Shown: piece by piece, positions 1 through 7,159 of the stretch | Position numbering within the stretch: position 1 is the first letter of the stretch | Layout of the letters: every line of letters begins with the position of its first letter | From: Sphingopyxis sp. L1A2A | GTDB taxonomy: Bacteria > Pseudomonadota > Alphaproteobacteria > Sphingomonadales > Sphingomonadaceae | DNA: 64,000 bases | Assembly: GCF_005502465.1 (NCBI RefSeq) | Contig: NZ_SCOT01000011.1 | Coordinates: 1 to 64,000, forward strand | Direction of reading: 5' to 3' | Translations under genes and position numbers: made by a program | Notes under the pieces: model-generated | Databases searched by the model: none | Told to the model about the DNA's origin: nothing | What the model saw: only the letters and a program-made list of their open reading frames with translations

Positions 1-146
1 GGCGTCGGGGTCGGGGCCGGCGTCGGCGCGGGAATGACGATCACGCCTTCACCCGGCGATGCGACGCCATCGGCACCACAGGCCGCAAGGATGGAACAGG
101 CCACGCCGCTGAGCATGACCATACGAACGCGTGCGAAAGCCGCCAT
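1..146 (-). CDS. Putative lipoprotein, N-terminal part only (runs off the left edge)
   Basis: Reading the minus strand from an ATG at 146 gives 48 codons before the window ends. The peptide has a basic start (MAAFARVR), a hydrophobic stretch and a lipobox (ILAAC, Cys near residue 23). Then follow a short linker and a Pro-Thr tract (PAPTPAPTPT). This is the layout of a lipoprotein signal peptide followed by a low-complexity spacer, so the mature protein is probably attached to the outer or inner membrane. A GGAG sequence about six bases upstream of the ATG supports the start. The functional domain lies outside the window, so no function is assigned. Confidence 0.6.
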   Translation of the reverse strand, partial: MAAFARVRMVMLSGVACSILAACGADGVASPGEGVIVIPAPTPAPTPT

Positions 147-464
147 GAAAATCTCCGTTACCGGTGTGCGCTCCCAAATCGGTCGAGCAGCGCCCCTGAT
201 GAAAAATCACCGGCGAACGAAGTTTCGCCCCCGGTGACGCCGCCACTAGGGTGATTCGATGACGGTCTGACGCCAGAGCCGTGACATTTGAGTGACTCTT
301 TTGAGTCCGATCGATGACATGCGCCCCGGCGGCGGGGCGGACGCGGCACCGGACCTTCGCACCTGCAAAAATAAATGCGACGAAGCTCGCTTGCATCGCC
401 GGAAAACCTTTGCTAGGCGCCCGCTCCTACCCGGAGCCGGACCCGTTCGGCCCCATCATGATGT

Positions 465-551
465 GCGGTCGTGGCGGAACTGGTAGACGCGCAACGTTGA
501 GGTCGTTGTGGCCGAAAGGCCGTGGAAGTTCGAGTCTTCTCGACCGCACCA
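465..551 (+). tRNA. tRNA-Leu (anticodon GAG), CCA encoded
   Basis: The acceptor stem GCGGTCG (465-471) pairs with CGACCGC (541-547), followed by A and an encoded CCA (549-551). The anticodon stem CAACG (492-496) pairs with CGTTG (504-508) around the loop TTGAGGT, giving anticodon GAG (499-501), which reads CUC/CUU leucine codons. A long variable arm with the stem GGCC-GAAA-GGCC is present, as expected of a class II tRNA. The T-arm carries GTTCGAGTC. Confidence 0.95.
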
Positions 552-589
552 GTCAGTCCTAAGTATTTTGGATAACTCAGTTTTTCTTC

Positions 590-614
590 AAGCCTGCCCA
601 AAAAGGGCGGGCTT
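590..614 (+). terminator. Hairpin downstream of tRNA-Leu
   Basis: AAGCCTGCCC (590-599) pairs with GGGCGGGCTT (605-614), with one G-T wobble, around an AAAAA loop. The following T-rich stretch is short, so it is only a moderate intrinsic terminator. Its place about 40 bases after the tRNA fits termination of the tRNA transcript. The rest of 615-878 shows no convincing gene. Confidence 0.55.
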
Positions 615-878
615 CTGCGCCCGTTTCGAGGCGTCGTTTTCATGCCTGAGGCGAGGGACTGAGATATTGAGCCGCGCGACGCCGGGAATCTGCCCGAAGT
701 CTCCAGCCTGAAAATTCACGCCTCAATGGAATCGAGTGAGTTGCAGTCAGCTCATCATTTAGGATGCTGATCTCAGGACTGCGCGCCGAGTTGCCAGCGA
801 CTGACATGTCCGTACAACGAGGATAGCTCACCGCCGCCGGAAAGGCGAGCAATACCAATCTACAAAGCGGAGCCAATC

Positions 879-1175
879 ATGCCGAGACGCTTCACACGAC
901 AAGAGTTCTACGACTTAGTCTGGTCGAAGCCGATCACGCACATCGCGAAGGATTTCGGGCTGTCCGACGTAGCCATCCACAAGATCTGCAAGAAGAACGG
1001 CGTTCCCAATCCACCATTGGGTTATTGGGCCAAGAAGGCCAGCGGAAAGCCCGTCACGCAAACGGCCTTCCAGCACGATCCGGATCTTGTCTTCGGCCGA
1101 GAAGTGCCGACGCGTCGCACGCCGGATGTCCTTCACCACCCGCTCCGCAGGAGCCTTGGGCGGCGATTTTTTTAA
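879..1175 (+). pseudogene. Truncated helix-turn-helix protein, disrupted by an IS remnant
   Basis: The ORF starts at an ATG with GGAG six bases upstream. The first 62 residues (MPRRFTRQEFYDLVWSKP..., with a helix-turn-helix-like DFGLSDVAIHKICKKNGVP stretch near residues 26-44) resemble the N-terminus of a longer hypothetical protein family. From codon 63 (about 1065) the frame reads through the antisense of a transposase fragment (1065-1193, minus strand) and stops at 1173. The last 36 residues are therefore foreign. The gene is probably inactive. The family function is not known to me; DNA binding is suggested only by the HTH look. Confidence 0.6.
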
Positions 1176-1193
1176 GGAGGATTTGGGCTTCAT
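1065..1193 (-). mobile_element. IS3-family transposase OrfA fragment
   Basis: From the ATG at 1193 on the minus strand, 43 residues (MKPKSSLKKSPPKAPAE... to ...AEDKIRIVLEG) look like the beginning of an IS3-family OrfA, recalled from the typical 'RRHFSAEDKIRIVLEGLRGE' start. After residue 43 the frame passes into antisense of the HTH gene at 879, so the element is cut exactly where that gene is cut. No OrfB, DDE domain or complete terminal repeat is visible. It is a dead remnant. Confidence 0.6.
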
Positions 1194-1237
1194 CTTCGTT
1201 CCTTCGTCACTACGACGAAGCCCAAATCCTCCTTAAA
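1171..1237. repeat. Perfect 21-bp inverted repeat with 25-nt spacer
   Basis: The bases 1171-1191 are the exact reverse complement of 1217-1237. The left arm overlaps the first codons of the OrfA fragment. The right arm is therefore an inverted copy of the same transposase start. This suggests an inversion or foldback rearrangement between two IS copies rather than a terminator, although it would also form a strong hairpin. Confidence 0.85.
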
Positions 1238-1390
1238 TCACAACCTCAAATCTGTGCCATTGGCGCTGACGGCAGACAGACCTGCGCCTGCATCGGCCGC
1301 ATTCCCAGCTCGTCGGACTTTGTCGACACGCCGGTGTGGGCGGCCTTGAAGGACAGGGCAGGGATGATCTTGTCGTCGGCCATGCGGAAG

Positions 1391-2527
1391 CTACTTTCGG
1401 AAGAGTTCAAGATAGTCGTGGAACAGGAACAGGCGGTTGCGCCGCCCTCCGGTCACTTCCACCAGCACGCCTTGCTCCACCATATCGTTGATCAGCGATG
1501 CTGCCGTATTGGTCGTGGTGGAGAGCAACGCCGTCACCGCCTTCACGTCGGTGACAGGCTGAGCATAGAGGTTGCGCATCAATTGCTGTGCATTTTCCTG
1601 CCGCCGATGGCTGAAGCGCGGCAGGACTTCGCGCTCAATCCGCTCCTTCAGCGCAAGGATTGCGCGGAAGACGCCCGCCGATCCTCGCGCCGTTTCCTCC
1701 ACCCCGTGCAGGAAGAAGACCAGCCAGTCGCGTAAGTGGTTCCCCTGACGCACGGCCATCATGTGGTCGACATAGGCGGTCTTGTTTCGCTCGAAATAGT
1801 CGGACAGGTAGAGCGCTGGCCTTACCAGCAGCTTTTCCGAGGCGAGGTAGAGCGAGATCATCAGCCGGCCCAATCGCCCGTTGCCGTCAAGGAACGGGTG
1901 GATCGTCTCGAACTGGTAGTGGGCGATTGCGATCTTGATCAGCGGGGGCACCATGGCCTCGGCGTTGTGCAGGAACTTTTCGAGGTCGCTCATCAGCTCC
2001 GGCACGTGATCGTGGTGCGGCGGCACGAAGACGGCGTTCTTCAGGCTTACCCCAATCCAGTTCTGGCTGATGCGGAATTCGCCGGGCCGCTTGCTTTCAC
2101 CGCGCACCCCGTCGAGCAGGATGGCGTGGGTATCGCGCAGCAGCCGGTTGGACAGCGGCAAGCGTTCCAGGCTGTCGATGGCGAAGGTGATGGCGCGGAT
2201 GTAGTTCTGGACCTCGCTCCAGTCGTCACGCACCTCGGGCAGCAGGTCTTCTGCATCCTTGAACGCATCTTCGATGTTGGTCTGTGTGCCCTCTATCCGG
2301 CTCGATTGCGTGGCTTCCTTGGCCACGTACATGCGGATGAAGAATTCGATATCTGGGATCAGCTGAGCAAAGGCGTTCAACTCGCCAAGCGCGCGGTCGG
2401 CCTGGCCGAGCAGTTGCAAGACCTGCGGGTCGGATATCGTCCAGCCATGATTGACCGGCTCCGGCAGGAAGCTGCGATATTCCAGTTGGGCTTCAAACTG
2501 CCCTGCCTGATAGGCTGAAAGCTCCAT
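1391..2527 (-). CDS. Fic family protein (adenylyltransferase type)
   Basis: The 378-residue protein carries the Fic signature HPFLDGNGRLGR near residue 212 (HxFxDGNGRxxR). His is the catalytic base and the Asp/Asn/Arg residues bind Mg and ATP phosphates. It also carries an N-terminal inhibitory-helix-like motif SSRIEGT near residue 77 ((S/T)xxxEG). That layout is typical of self-inhibited class II Fic proteins, which AMPylate or de-AMPylate proteins at Ser/Thr/Tyr. The C-terminal 90 residues look like a winged helix (VKAVTALLSTTTNTAASLINDMVEQGVL), common in this subfamily. No antitoxin partner gene is adjacent. It sits in accessory DNA between an IS remnant and a gene remnant. The target is unknown. 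Confidence 0.9.
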   Translation of the reverse strand: MELSAYQAGQFEAQLEYRSFLPEPVNHGWTISDPQVLQLLGQADRALGELNAFAQLIPDIEFFIRMYVAKEATQSSRIEGTQTNIEDAFKDAEDLLPEVRDDWSEVQNYIRAITFAIDSLERLPLSNRLLRDTHAILLDGVRGESKRPGEFRISQNWIGVSLKNAVFVPPHHDHVPELMSDLEKFLHNAEAMVPPLIKIAIAHYQFETIHPFLDGNGRLGRLMISLYLASEKLLVRPALYLSDYFERNKTAYVDHMMAVRQGNHLRDWLVFFLHGVEETARGSAGVFRAILALKERIEREVLPRFSHRRQENAQQLMRNLYAQPVTDVKAVTALLSTTTNTAASLINDMVEQGVLVEVTGGRRNRLFLFHDYLELFRK

Positions 2528-2647
2528 ATCTCAGAAAACGCCTCTCAATCTGCCATTGGGATTTCCATATGTCAGATTCGCGCTGACACAAAGGGCTTGT
2601 TTCAGTTTTTGCCCCATTTTCTGATTTATGAATTTCCATATGTCAAA
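2522..2647. promoter_or_regulatory. Three TCCATATSTCA repeats at the Fic gene start
   Basis: Near-identical sites lie at 2522-2536 (CTCCATATCTCAGAA), 2562-2576 (TTTCCATATGTCAGA) and 2633-2647 (TTTCCATATGTCAAA), all in the same orientation. The first overlaps the Fic start codon. On the minus strand the last reads TTTGACATATGG, whose TTGACA could be a -35 box. Repeated copies around a start suggest an operator array, possibly for autoregulation by the winged-helix domain of the Fic protein. That link is inference. Confidence 0.5.
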
Positions 2648-2686
2648 ATGGCGCGCCAGCGTTGAGAGCGCCCGAACATGACAGGA

Positions 2687-2966
2687 TCAAGAAGGCGGCT
2701 GATCCTTCTCAATCGCCTTTTCGAGCCACTTCGGCAGATCGCCAATCTGCGATGCGAACGTGTTTTCCGGAACATCATGCCAGAACGCAACGATGGCATC
2801 GGAGAACTGGTCGAGGTCATCGTCGGTCACGGTGAGGTTTGTATAGTCAGGTGGAAACGCAGCAGCGGTTCGGAGAAATCATCGCGCTTCAGGAATTGCG
2901 GGGCATCCTTATGCAGCTTCTCGAACGAAATGCCCTCGCCGTGCTTGTACGCCAGTCCCTGTTCTC
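2687..2966 (-). pseudogene. Frameshifted C-terminal remnant of an unrecognised gene
   Basis: On the minus strand, codons from about 2966 read GLAYKHGEGISFEKLHKD...SEPLLRFH. After a one-base frame change near 2850-2857 they continue as PPDYTNLTVTDDDLDQFSD... to a TGA at 2687. Both halves have protein-like composition (hydrophobic spacing, acidic and Trp/Phe-rich), and neither frame is open across the whole stretch. Stop codons lie just upstream of 2966. I do not recognise the family. It is most likely the tail of a decayed accessory gene. Confidence 0.4.
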
Positions 2967-3150
2967 ATCAGAGATATCGCTGATAAGCCGCCCGCCATTC
3001 CCTGTTAGGATCTTCCGAGTTCCCTGTTATTATCGGCAGGGAATTTCGCTCAAAAAGCGCGCAATACTGCGGGTTTCAGGCCGTCATATCACCGAGAAAA
3101 TCGCCTAAATCGCAAAATTTCCCTGTAAATCGACCACTATCAGGGAATTG
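2955..3150. repeat. Cluster of TTCCCTG repeats, direct and inverted
   Basis: Copies occur at 2956-2963 (TCCCTGTT), 2998-3007 (TTCCCTGTTA), 3020-3030 (TTCCCTGTTAT), 3118-3126 (TTTCCCTGT), and inverted at 3037-3046 (CAGGGAATTT) and 3141-3150 (CAGGGAATTG). The stretch contains no convincing gene and looks more AT-rich than its neighbours. The arrangement resembles iterons or a recombinase arm-site region at the edge of an integrated element, but no replication or integrase gene is beside it. Confidence 0.6.
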
Positions 3151-3211
3151 TCATGTGAGACCGGTCCGGTGCAGACTGCGTCGCGCACCATTCATCCCCA
3201 TCGCCGGATGC

Positions 3212-3245
3212 CAAACAAAAACCCCGAGGCTATGGCCCCGGGGTT
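3212..3245 (-). terminator. Intrinsic terminator of the MFS gene
   Basis: On the minus strand AACCCCGGGGCC-ATA-GCCTCGGGGTT (3245-3220) folds into a GC-rich hairpin and is followed by TTTTTGTTTGG. It begins 34 bases after the stop of the permease gene at 3279. Confidence 0.85.
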
Positions 3246-3278
3246 GGGATAGCTTTGCCGGTGCGCCGGACCGCTGGG

Positions 3279-4520
3279 TCAGGCGGGTGCGGCCGCGCCC
3301 CCGGCGGCGATCCGGCGGCGCAGCAGGAACAACCCCGCCGCCAAGATCGCGGTCGGCACCAGCATCAGCGTGAACGCGGTCCGCCCGTCGAGATTGGCAA
3401 AGATCGCGCCGGTGATGACCGACCCCGTCGTGCCGCCCAGCGCCGAAAACACGACCACCAGCCCCATCAGCGGCGGGTGATTGCGCTTTGGCATCGCGCT
3501 GAGCATCACCGAAATGATCGTCGGATAGACCGGCGCCAGGGCAATGCCGATCAACGGGAACAAAAAGGCCGCGGCGGGCGCGTCGGCCCAGCCGTCGATG
3601 GCGCCCGGCGCCACCCCCTCGGCCATCGGCAGCACGACAACGATCAGCGCCGCGAGCACCGCGAGGCAGATGTTGAGCACCGGATACCAGTCGAACCGCG
3701 CCATCACCGCACCCGCGGCGAACCGCCCGATCGCCAGCGACGCTGCGAACAGGCTCGCCGCCTGCACGCTCATCTGGTGCGGCAGATGCAGCACCTCGTT
3801 GTTAAAGGTCGGCAGCCAGGTCGCAATCCCCTGCTCGATCAGCACGAACACAAACGCGCAAAAGACAAAGACGAGGACGAGCGGCAGCGCCGCGAGCCGC
3901 AGCATCGCGATAAAGGGCGCAGCGTCGGCCGCCGCCGCAGTATCGCCGTCGGCACCGGGCGCCTCGTCGACCCGCGCCGTCAACAGCAGCAACAGCGCCA
4001 GCCCGCACACCCCCGCCAGCACCCAATAGGCGTTCAGCCAGCGCAGCCCCGCAGGGTCGATAAAGGCGCTGAACACCCAATAGGATGACAGCACCCCGAC
4101 CATGAACATGCCCTCGATCAGGCTGGTCAGACTGGCATGCTGCCGCGCGTCGGCGGTGACCAGGCCGATCAGCGAATAGACGACGACCTTGGCGACCGCA
4201 AAGGCGGCGCCGACCATCGCGAAATGCAGCTGCGCCGCCCCGAAACTGCCGAGCAGCGGCATGACGAGACAGGCCAGGATGGCGAGGACGAGCGCGGCGA
4301 GCAACGCGTTGCGCAGCCCGAACCGCGGCAAGTAACTCGCGGTCGCGAACGACACGACCGCGATCGTGATATCCTTGAACCCCTCGAGGGTGCTCGCCTC
4401 GGGCTTGGTGACGTCGAAACTCGCAATCGACTGCAGGATCACCGTCCCGACGCTGTTGAGCAGCATCGCAAAGGCGACATAGGTCAGGATCAGCGCGGCG
4501 ATCAGTCGGGTGCGGGCCAT
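3279..4520 (-). CDS. MFS permease, probably for sugars
   Basis: The 413-residue protein is almost entirely hydrophobic with about 12 predicted membrane segments. An acidic/alanine-rich loop (VDEAPGADGDTAAAADA) sits in the middle at residues 190-205, as expected of the cytoplasmic loop between the two six-helix halves. The start ATG at 4520 has AGGACG upstream. The first half (SFDVTKPEASTLEGFKDITIAVVSF) resembles FucP-like or sphingomonad sugar permeases as I recall them. It lies beside a TonB-dependent receptor, a GH65 phosphorylase fusion and a LacI regulator, so uptake of a disaccharide or glucose across the inner membrane is the likely role. The substrate cannot be read from sequence. Confidence 0.85.
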   Translation of the reverse strand: MARTRLIAALILTYVAFAMLLNSVGTVILQSIASFDVTKPEASTLEGFKDITIAVVSFATASYLPRFGLRNALLAALVLAILACLVMPLLGSFGAAQLHFAMVGAAFAVAKVVVYSLIGLVTADARQHASLTSLIEGMFMVGVLSSYWVFSAFIDPAGLRWLNAYWVLAGVCGLALLLLLTARVDEAPGADGDTAAAADAAPFIAMLRLAALPLVLVFVFCAFVFVLIEQGIATWLPTFNNEVLHLPHQMSVQAASLFAASLAIGRFAAGAVMARFDWYPVLNICLAVLAALIVVVLPMAEGVAPGAIDGWADAPAAAFLFPLIGIALAPVYPTIISVMLSAMPKRNHPPLMGLVVVFSALGGTTGSVITGAIFANLDGRTAFTLMLVPTAILAAGLFLLRRRIAAGGAAAPA

Positions 4521-4574
4521 GATGCGTCCTTAGGCGAAAGGGGGACGGATGTATCGGGTGCGGTGGGGTGACCC

Positions 4575-4711
4575 GATCCTCCCCATCGACTTGCGATGGG
4601 GAGGTGGCAGCGCGAAGCGCTGACGGAGGGGCAATGGCGCAACGTCCCCGCCCCTCCACCACGCCCTTCGGGCGCGGTCCCCCTCCCCATCGCAAGTCGA
4701 TGGGGAGGATT
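4575..4711. repeat. Large palindromic intergenic repeat element
   Basis: The bases 4575-4604 and 4682-4711 are reverse complements at 29 of 30 positions. Each arm is itself a hairpin: CCTCCCCATCG-ACTTG-CGATGGGGAGG type. The centre holds GGCAGCGCGAAGCGCTGACGG and an inverted GGGGC/GCCCC pair. The pattern 'CCTCCCC...GGGGAGG...GACGGAGGGGC' is familiar to me as a dispersed intergenic element of sphingomonad genomes. It lies between the MFS gene and the downstream end of the receptor gene. Confidence 0.8.
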
Positions 4712-4738
4712 TGTCGATCGAACCTTTCCTTGCCCGCC

Positions 4739-4778
4739 AAAAAAAGAAGGGGTGGCCGCGAAGAGGCCGCGACCACCC
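4739..4778 (-). terminator. Intrinsic terminator of the receptor operon
   Basis: On the minus strand GGGTGGTCGCG (4778-4768) pairs with CGCGGCCACCC (4760-4750) apart from one mismatch and is followed by CTTCTTTTTTT. It starts 15 bases after the receptor stop codon at 4793. Confidence 0.85.
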
Positions 4779-4792
4779 AGGGAGGGATGAAC

Positions 4793-7159
4793 TCAGAACC
4801 GATACGCCGCGCTGAACCGGAACGACCGGCCCAGGATCGGCCGCGCATTGACCACCTGCCCGCCGGTCTGCCCCAGCGTGCGCGGATCGCCCTCGGTCAA
4901 TCCGGCCTTGTCGGTCAGATTGTCGGCGGTCACCGCAAATTCCAGCGCGTCGTTGACATCGACCCGCACCCCGGCATCGATCTTGAAATAATGCGGTAGC
5001 GACTGGGTGTTCGCGGTGTCGGAGAAACGGTCGCCGACATAGCTGAAGGTCGAATAGAGCGAGACCTTGCTGCCGCCGCCGAATTCGATGTCATAGGACG
5101 GCGTCACCCGCCATTGCCACTTCGGCTGGCGCTGCACCCGATTGCCGCTGAGGTCGATCGTCCCGCCGCCCGCAAAGAAATCGCGATATTTGGCGTTCAG
5201 CCAGGTTCCCGAAAAAGCGATGGTGAAATTGTCGACCGGGCGCAACTGCCCTTCCAGCTCGATCCCCGTGCTGCGCGCGCCGCCGATGTCGGCGACCGGC
5301 GCGCCATTCTGGATCACCGTCGTGACCAGCCCGGTGAACTTGGTGTGGAACAAGGTGGCATAGAGCGACACCGGATCGGTGCGGACTTTCAACCCACCCT
5401 CGAAATTGTCGACCCGCGGCGACACGAAAATCCCGTCGCGCAGATTGTCGAAGAAGGGGTTGGTGTTGCCGCGGTTGTAACGGACATAGGCGCCGACCGA
5501 CGACGAGATGTCGTAATTCAGCCCCGCGGTCCACGACCAGGCACCCTTTTTATACGCGATGGTGCGGAAGGTGCCGTTCAGCACCGCGGTGCCATTGTTG
5601 TACAGCGTGTTCGGGTTACCGTCGGTATCGACCCCGAAATTGTTGTTCTCGAGCGTCCCGCTCGCCTTGTAATTCTGGTAACGCACCCCGGCGTCGAACC
5701 GCAATTCCGGGGTGATCTGATATTCGTCGGTCGCGTAAAAGGCATATTCGCGGCCGTCATAGGCGGCGTTGACGTTAAAGAACGACCCCTGGGTAAAACC
5801 GCGGTCGGTCGCGATCTGGCCGTTCGCCAGCGTCAGGTTGAGCAGCCGCCCATTGTTCTCGGCGGTCAGCAGATGGACATTGCCCAGGTTCCACTGATCA
5901 TTCGATGAGAAATCGGCAAAATAGGCGCCGACGGTAAGCTTGTTGCTGCCGCGTTCCCATTCGACCGCCAGATCGTTGGTGAAATTCTCGATCTGCTTGC
6001 GGACGATCCAGGTGCCGGCTCGGATGACCTGCTGCGTCCCCGCCACCGCCTGCCCGCCGTTGACATAGGTCAGGCTGCCGATCGTGCTGCCCAGCGAGGC
6101 GGCATAGGCGTTGGCGGTCGTCGCAGTGCTGGCGGGCACCAGCCCGGTCGTGTCGGCGTCGCCCTTCAGATAGCTCGCGCGGTAGCGCAGTTGCAGGCCG
6201 TCGCCGACCTCATAGTCGAAATTGGTGCCAAGGTTGACCAGCCGGGCGCCGCGGCCGTCGGCCAGATTGGCGCGCGTCCCGTCGGGCAAGGTGCTCAGCC
6301 GCGTTTCGGGGCCGGCAAGCACCCCCGAACCCAGGTCGATATTGCCGAACTGGCGGACCTTGTCGCCGTCGCGGATCACCGGGATCGGTAGCAGCCACTG
6401 GCCGCGATCGTTGAGGTAGCGGGCAAAGACGAGGATCGAACCCTTGTCGAGGTCATGACGGACGTTGGCGGTGATCTGGCCGCCCTTTTCGGCGGTGAAG
6501 CGCGGGTCGCGGATGCCATTGCCGCTGGCATAATAGCCGCCGACCATGAAGCTGGTGTTCTCACCGAGCGGGCCGGAGAGCAGCATGTCGCCGCGCAGGT
6601 CGCCATAATCGGTGATGCTGGCCTTCACCAGACCCTCAAAATCACGGCCGCCTTCCTTCTGGACAAAGTTGACGGTCAGCCCCGGCTGGCCGTTGCCGAA
6701 CAGCGCGCCGGTGCCGCCGCGCACCGCCTCGACCCGCTCGATCGTCTCGTCGATGCGGATCAGCTGGGTATTCTCGAGGAACGACAGCGTCGGCGGCGAG
6801 AAAAAGGGCACTCCTTGCACGGTCAGCGTGACGAATTCGGCGTCGCCGCCCGACGGATAGCCGCGCACGAAGATGTTGGCGCCGTTCTGGCCGCCCGAAC
6901 TTTCGGCCGACACGCCGGGGATGACCTTGAACAGGTCGGCGGTGCTGTTTGGCGCCGCGCGATCGATCGCTTCGGCGTTGATGCTGGTGATCGCGAACGC
7001 CGCGTCCTGGCGGTTGATGCCGCCGCCGGCGGTGCCGGTGACGATGATTTCCTCATTGGCCGCCGCCGCGTCGTCGGGCTGAGGCGTTTCCTGGGCGAAA
7101 GCCGTGGTCGGCAGCGCCAGCAGCGCGATCGACGACAGCAGATAAGTCCTCTTCAACAT
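4793..7159 (-). CDS. TonB-dependent outer membrane receptor of the sugar locus
   Basis: The 788-residue protein has a signal peptide (MLKRTYLLSSIALLALPTTAFAQ), a TonB-box-like EEIIVTG, a plug domain (RVEAVRGGTGALFGNGQPG near residues 140-160) and a long barrel ending in the aromatic RFSAAYRF. Its plug resembles the TonB-dependent siderophore-receptor subfamily. However, it is co-transcribed with a GH65 phosphorylase fusion: its ATG at 7159 overlaps the last seven bases of that gene. Uptake of the oligosaccharide degraded by that enzyme is therefore more likely than iron uptake. Transport would be energised by TonB-ExbBD. Confidence 0.9.
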   Translation of the reverse strand: MLKRTYLLSSIALLALPTTAFAQETPQPDDAAAANEEIIVTGTAGGGINRQDAAFAITSINAEAIDRAAPNSTADLFKVIPGVSAESSGGQNGANIFVRGYPSGGDAEFVTLTVQGVPFFSPPTLSFLENTQLIRIDETIERVEAVRGGTGALFGNGQPGLTVNFVQKEGGRDFEGLVKASITDYGDLRGDMLLSGPLGENTSFMVGGYYASGNGIRDPRFTAEKGGQITANVRHDLDKGSILVFARYLNDRGQWLLPIPVIRDGDKVRQFGNIDLGSGVLAGPETRLSTLPDGTRANLADGRGARLVNLGTNFDYEVGDGLQLRYRASYLKGDADTTGLVPASTATTANAYAASLGSTIGSLTYVNGGQAVAGTQQVIRAGTWIVRKQIENFTNDLAVEWERGSNKLTVGAYFADFSSNDQWNLGNVHLLTAENNGRLLNLTLANGQIATDRGFTQGSFFNVNAAYDGREYAFYATDEYQITPELRFDAGVRYQNYKASGTLENNNFGVDTDGNPNTLYNNGTAVLNGTFRTIAYKKGAWSWTAGLNYDISSSVGAYVRYNRGNTNPFFDNLRDGIFVSPRVDNFEGGLKVRTDPVSLYATLFHTKFTGLVTTVIQNGAPVADIGGARSTGIELEGQLRPVDNFTIAFSGTWLNAKYRDFFAGGGTIDLSGNRVQRQPKWQWRVTPSYDIEFGGGSKVSLYSTFSYVGDRFSDTANTQSLPHYFKIDAGVRVDVNDALEFAVTADNLTDKAGLTEGDPRTLGQTGGQVVNARPILGRSFRFSAAYRF

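Noticed and set aside
49-396. 115-residue minus-strand reading frame near the left edge
   Set aside because: It is out of frame with the well-supported lipoprotein start at 146 and runs through non-coding sequence; composition is arginine-rich and not protein-like.
3160-3195. Possible duplicate of the tRNA-Leu 3' end as an attachment site (GCGCACCA near 3183)
   Set aside because: Only a few bases match the CCGCACCA end of the tRNA, with no longer identity, so it cannot be told from chance.
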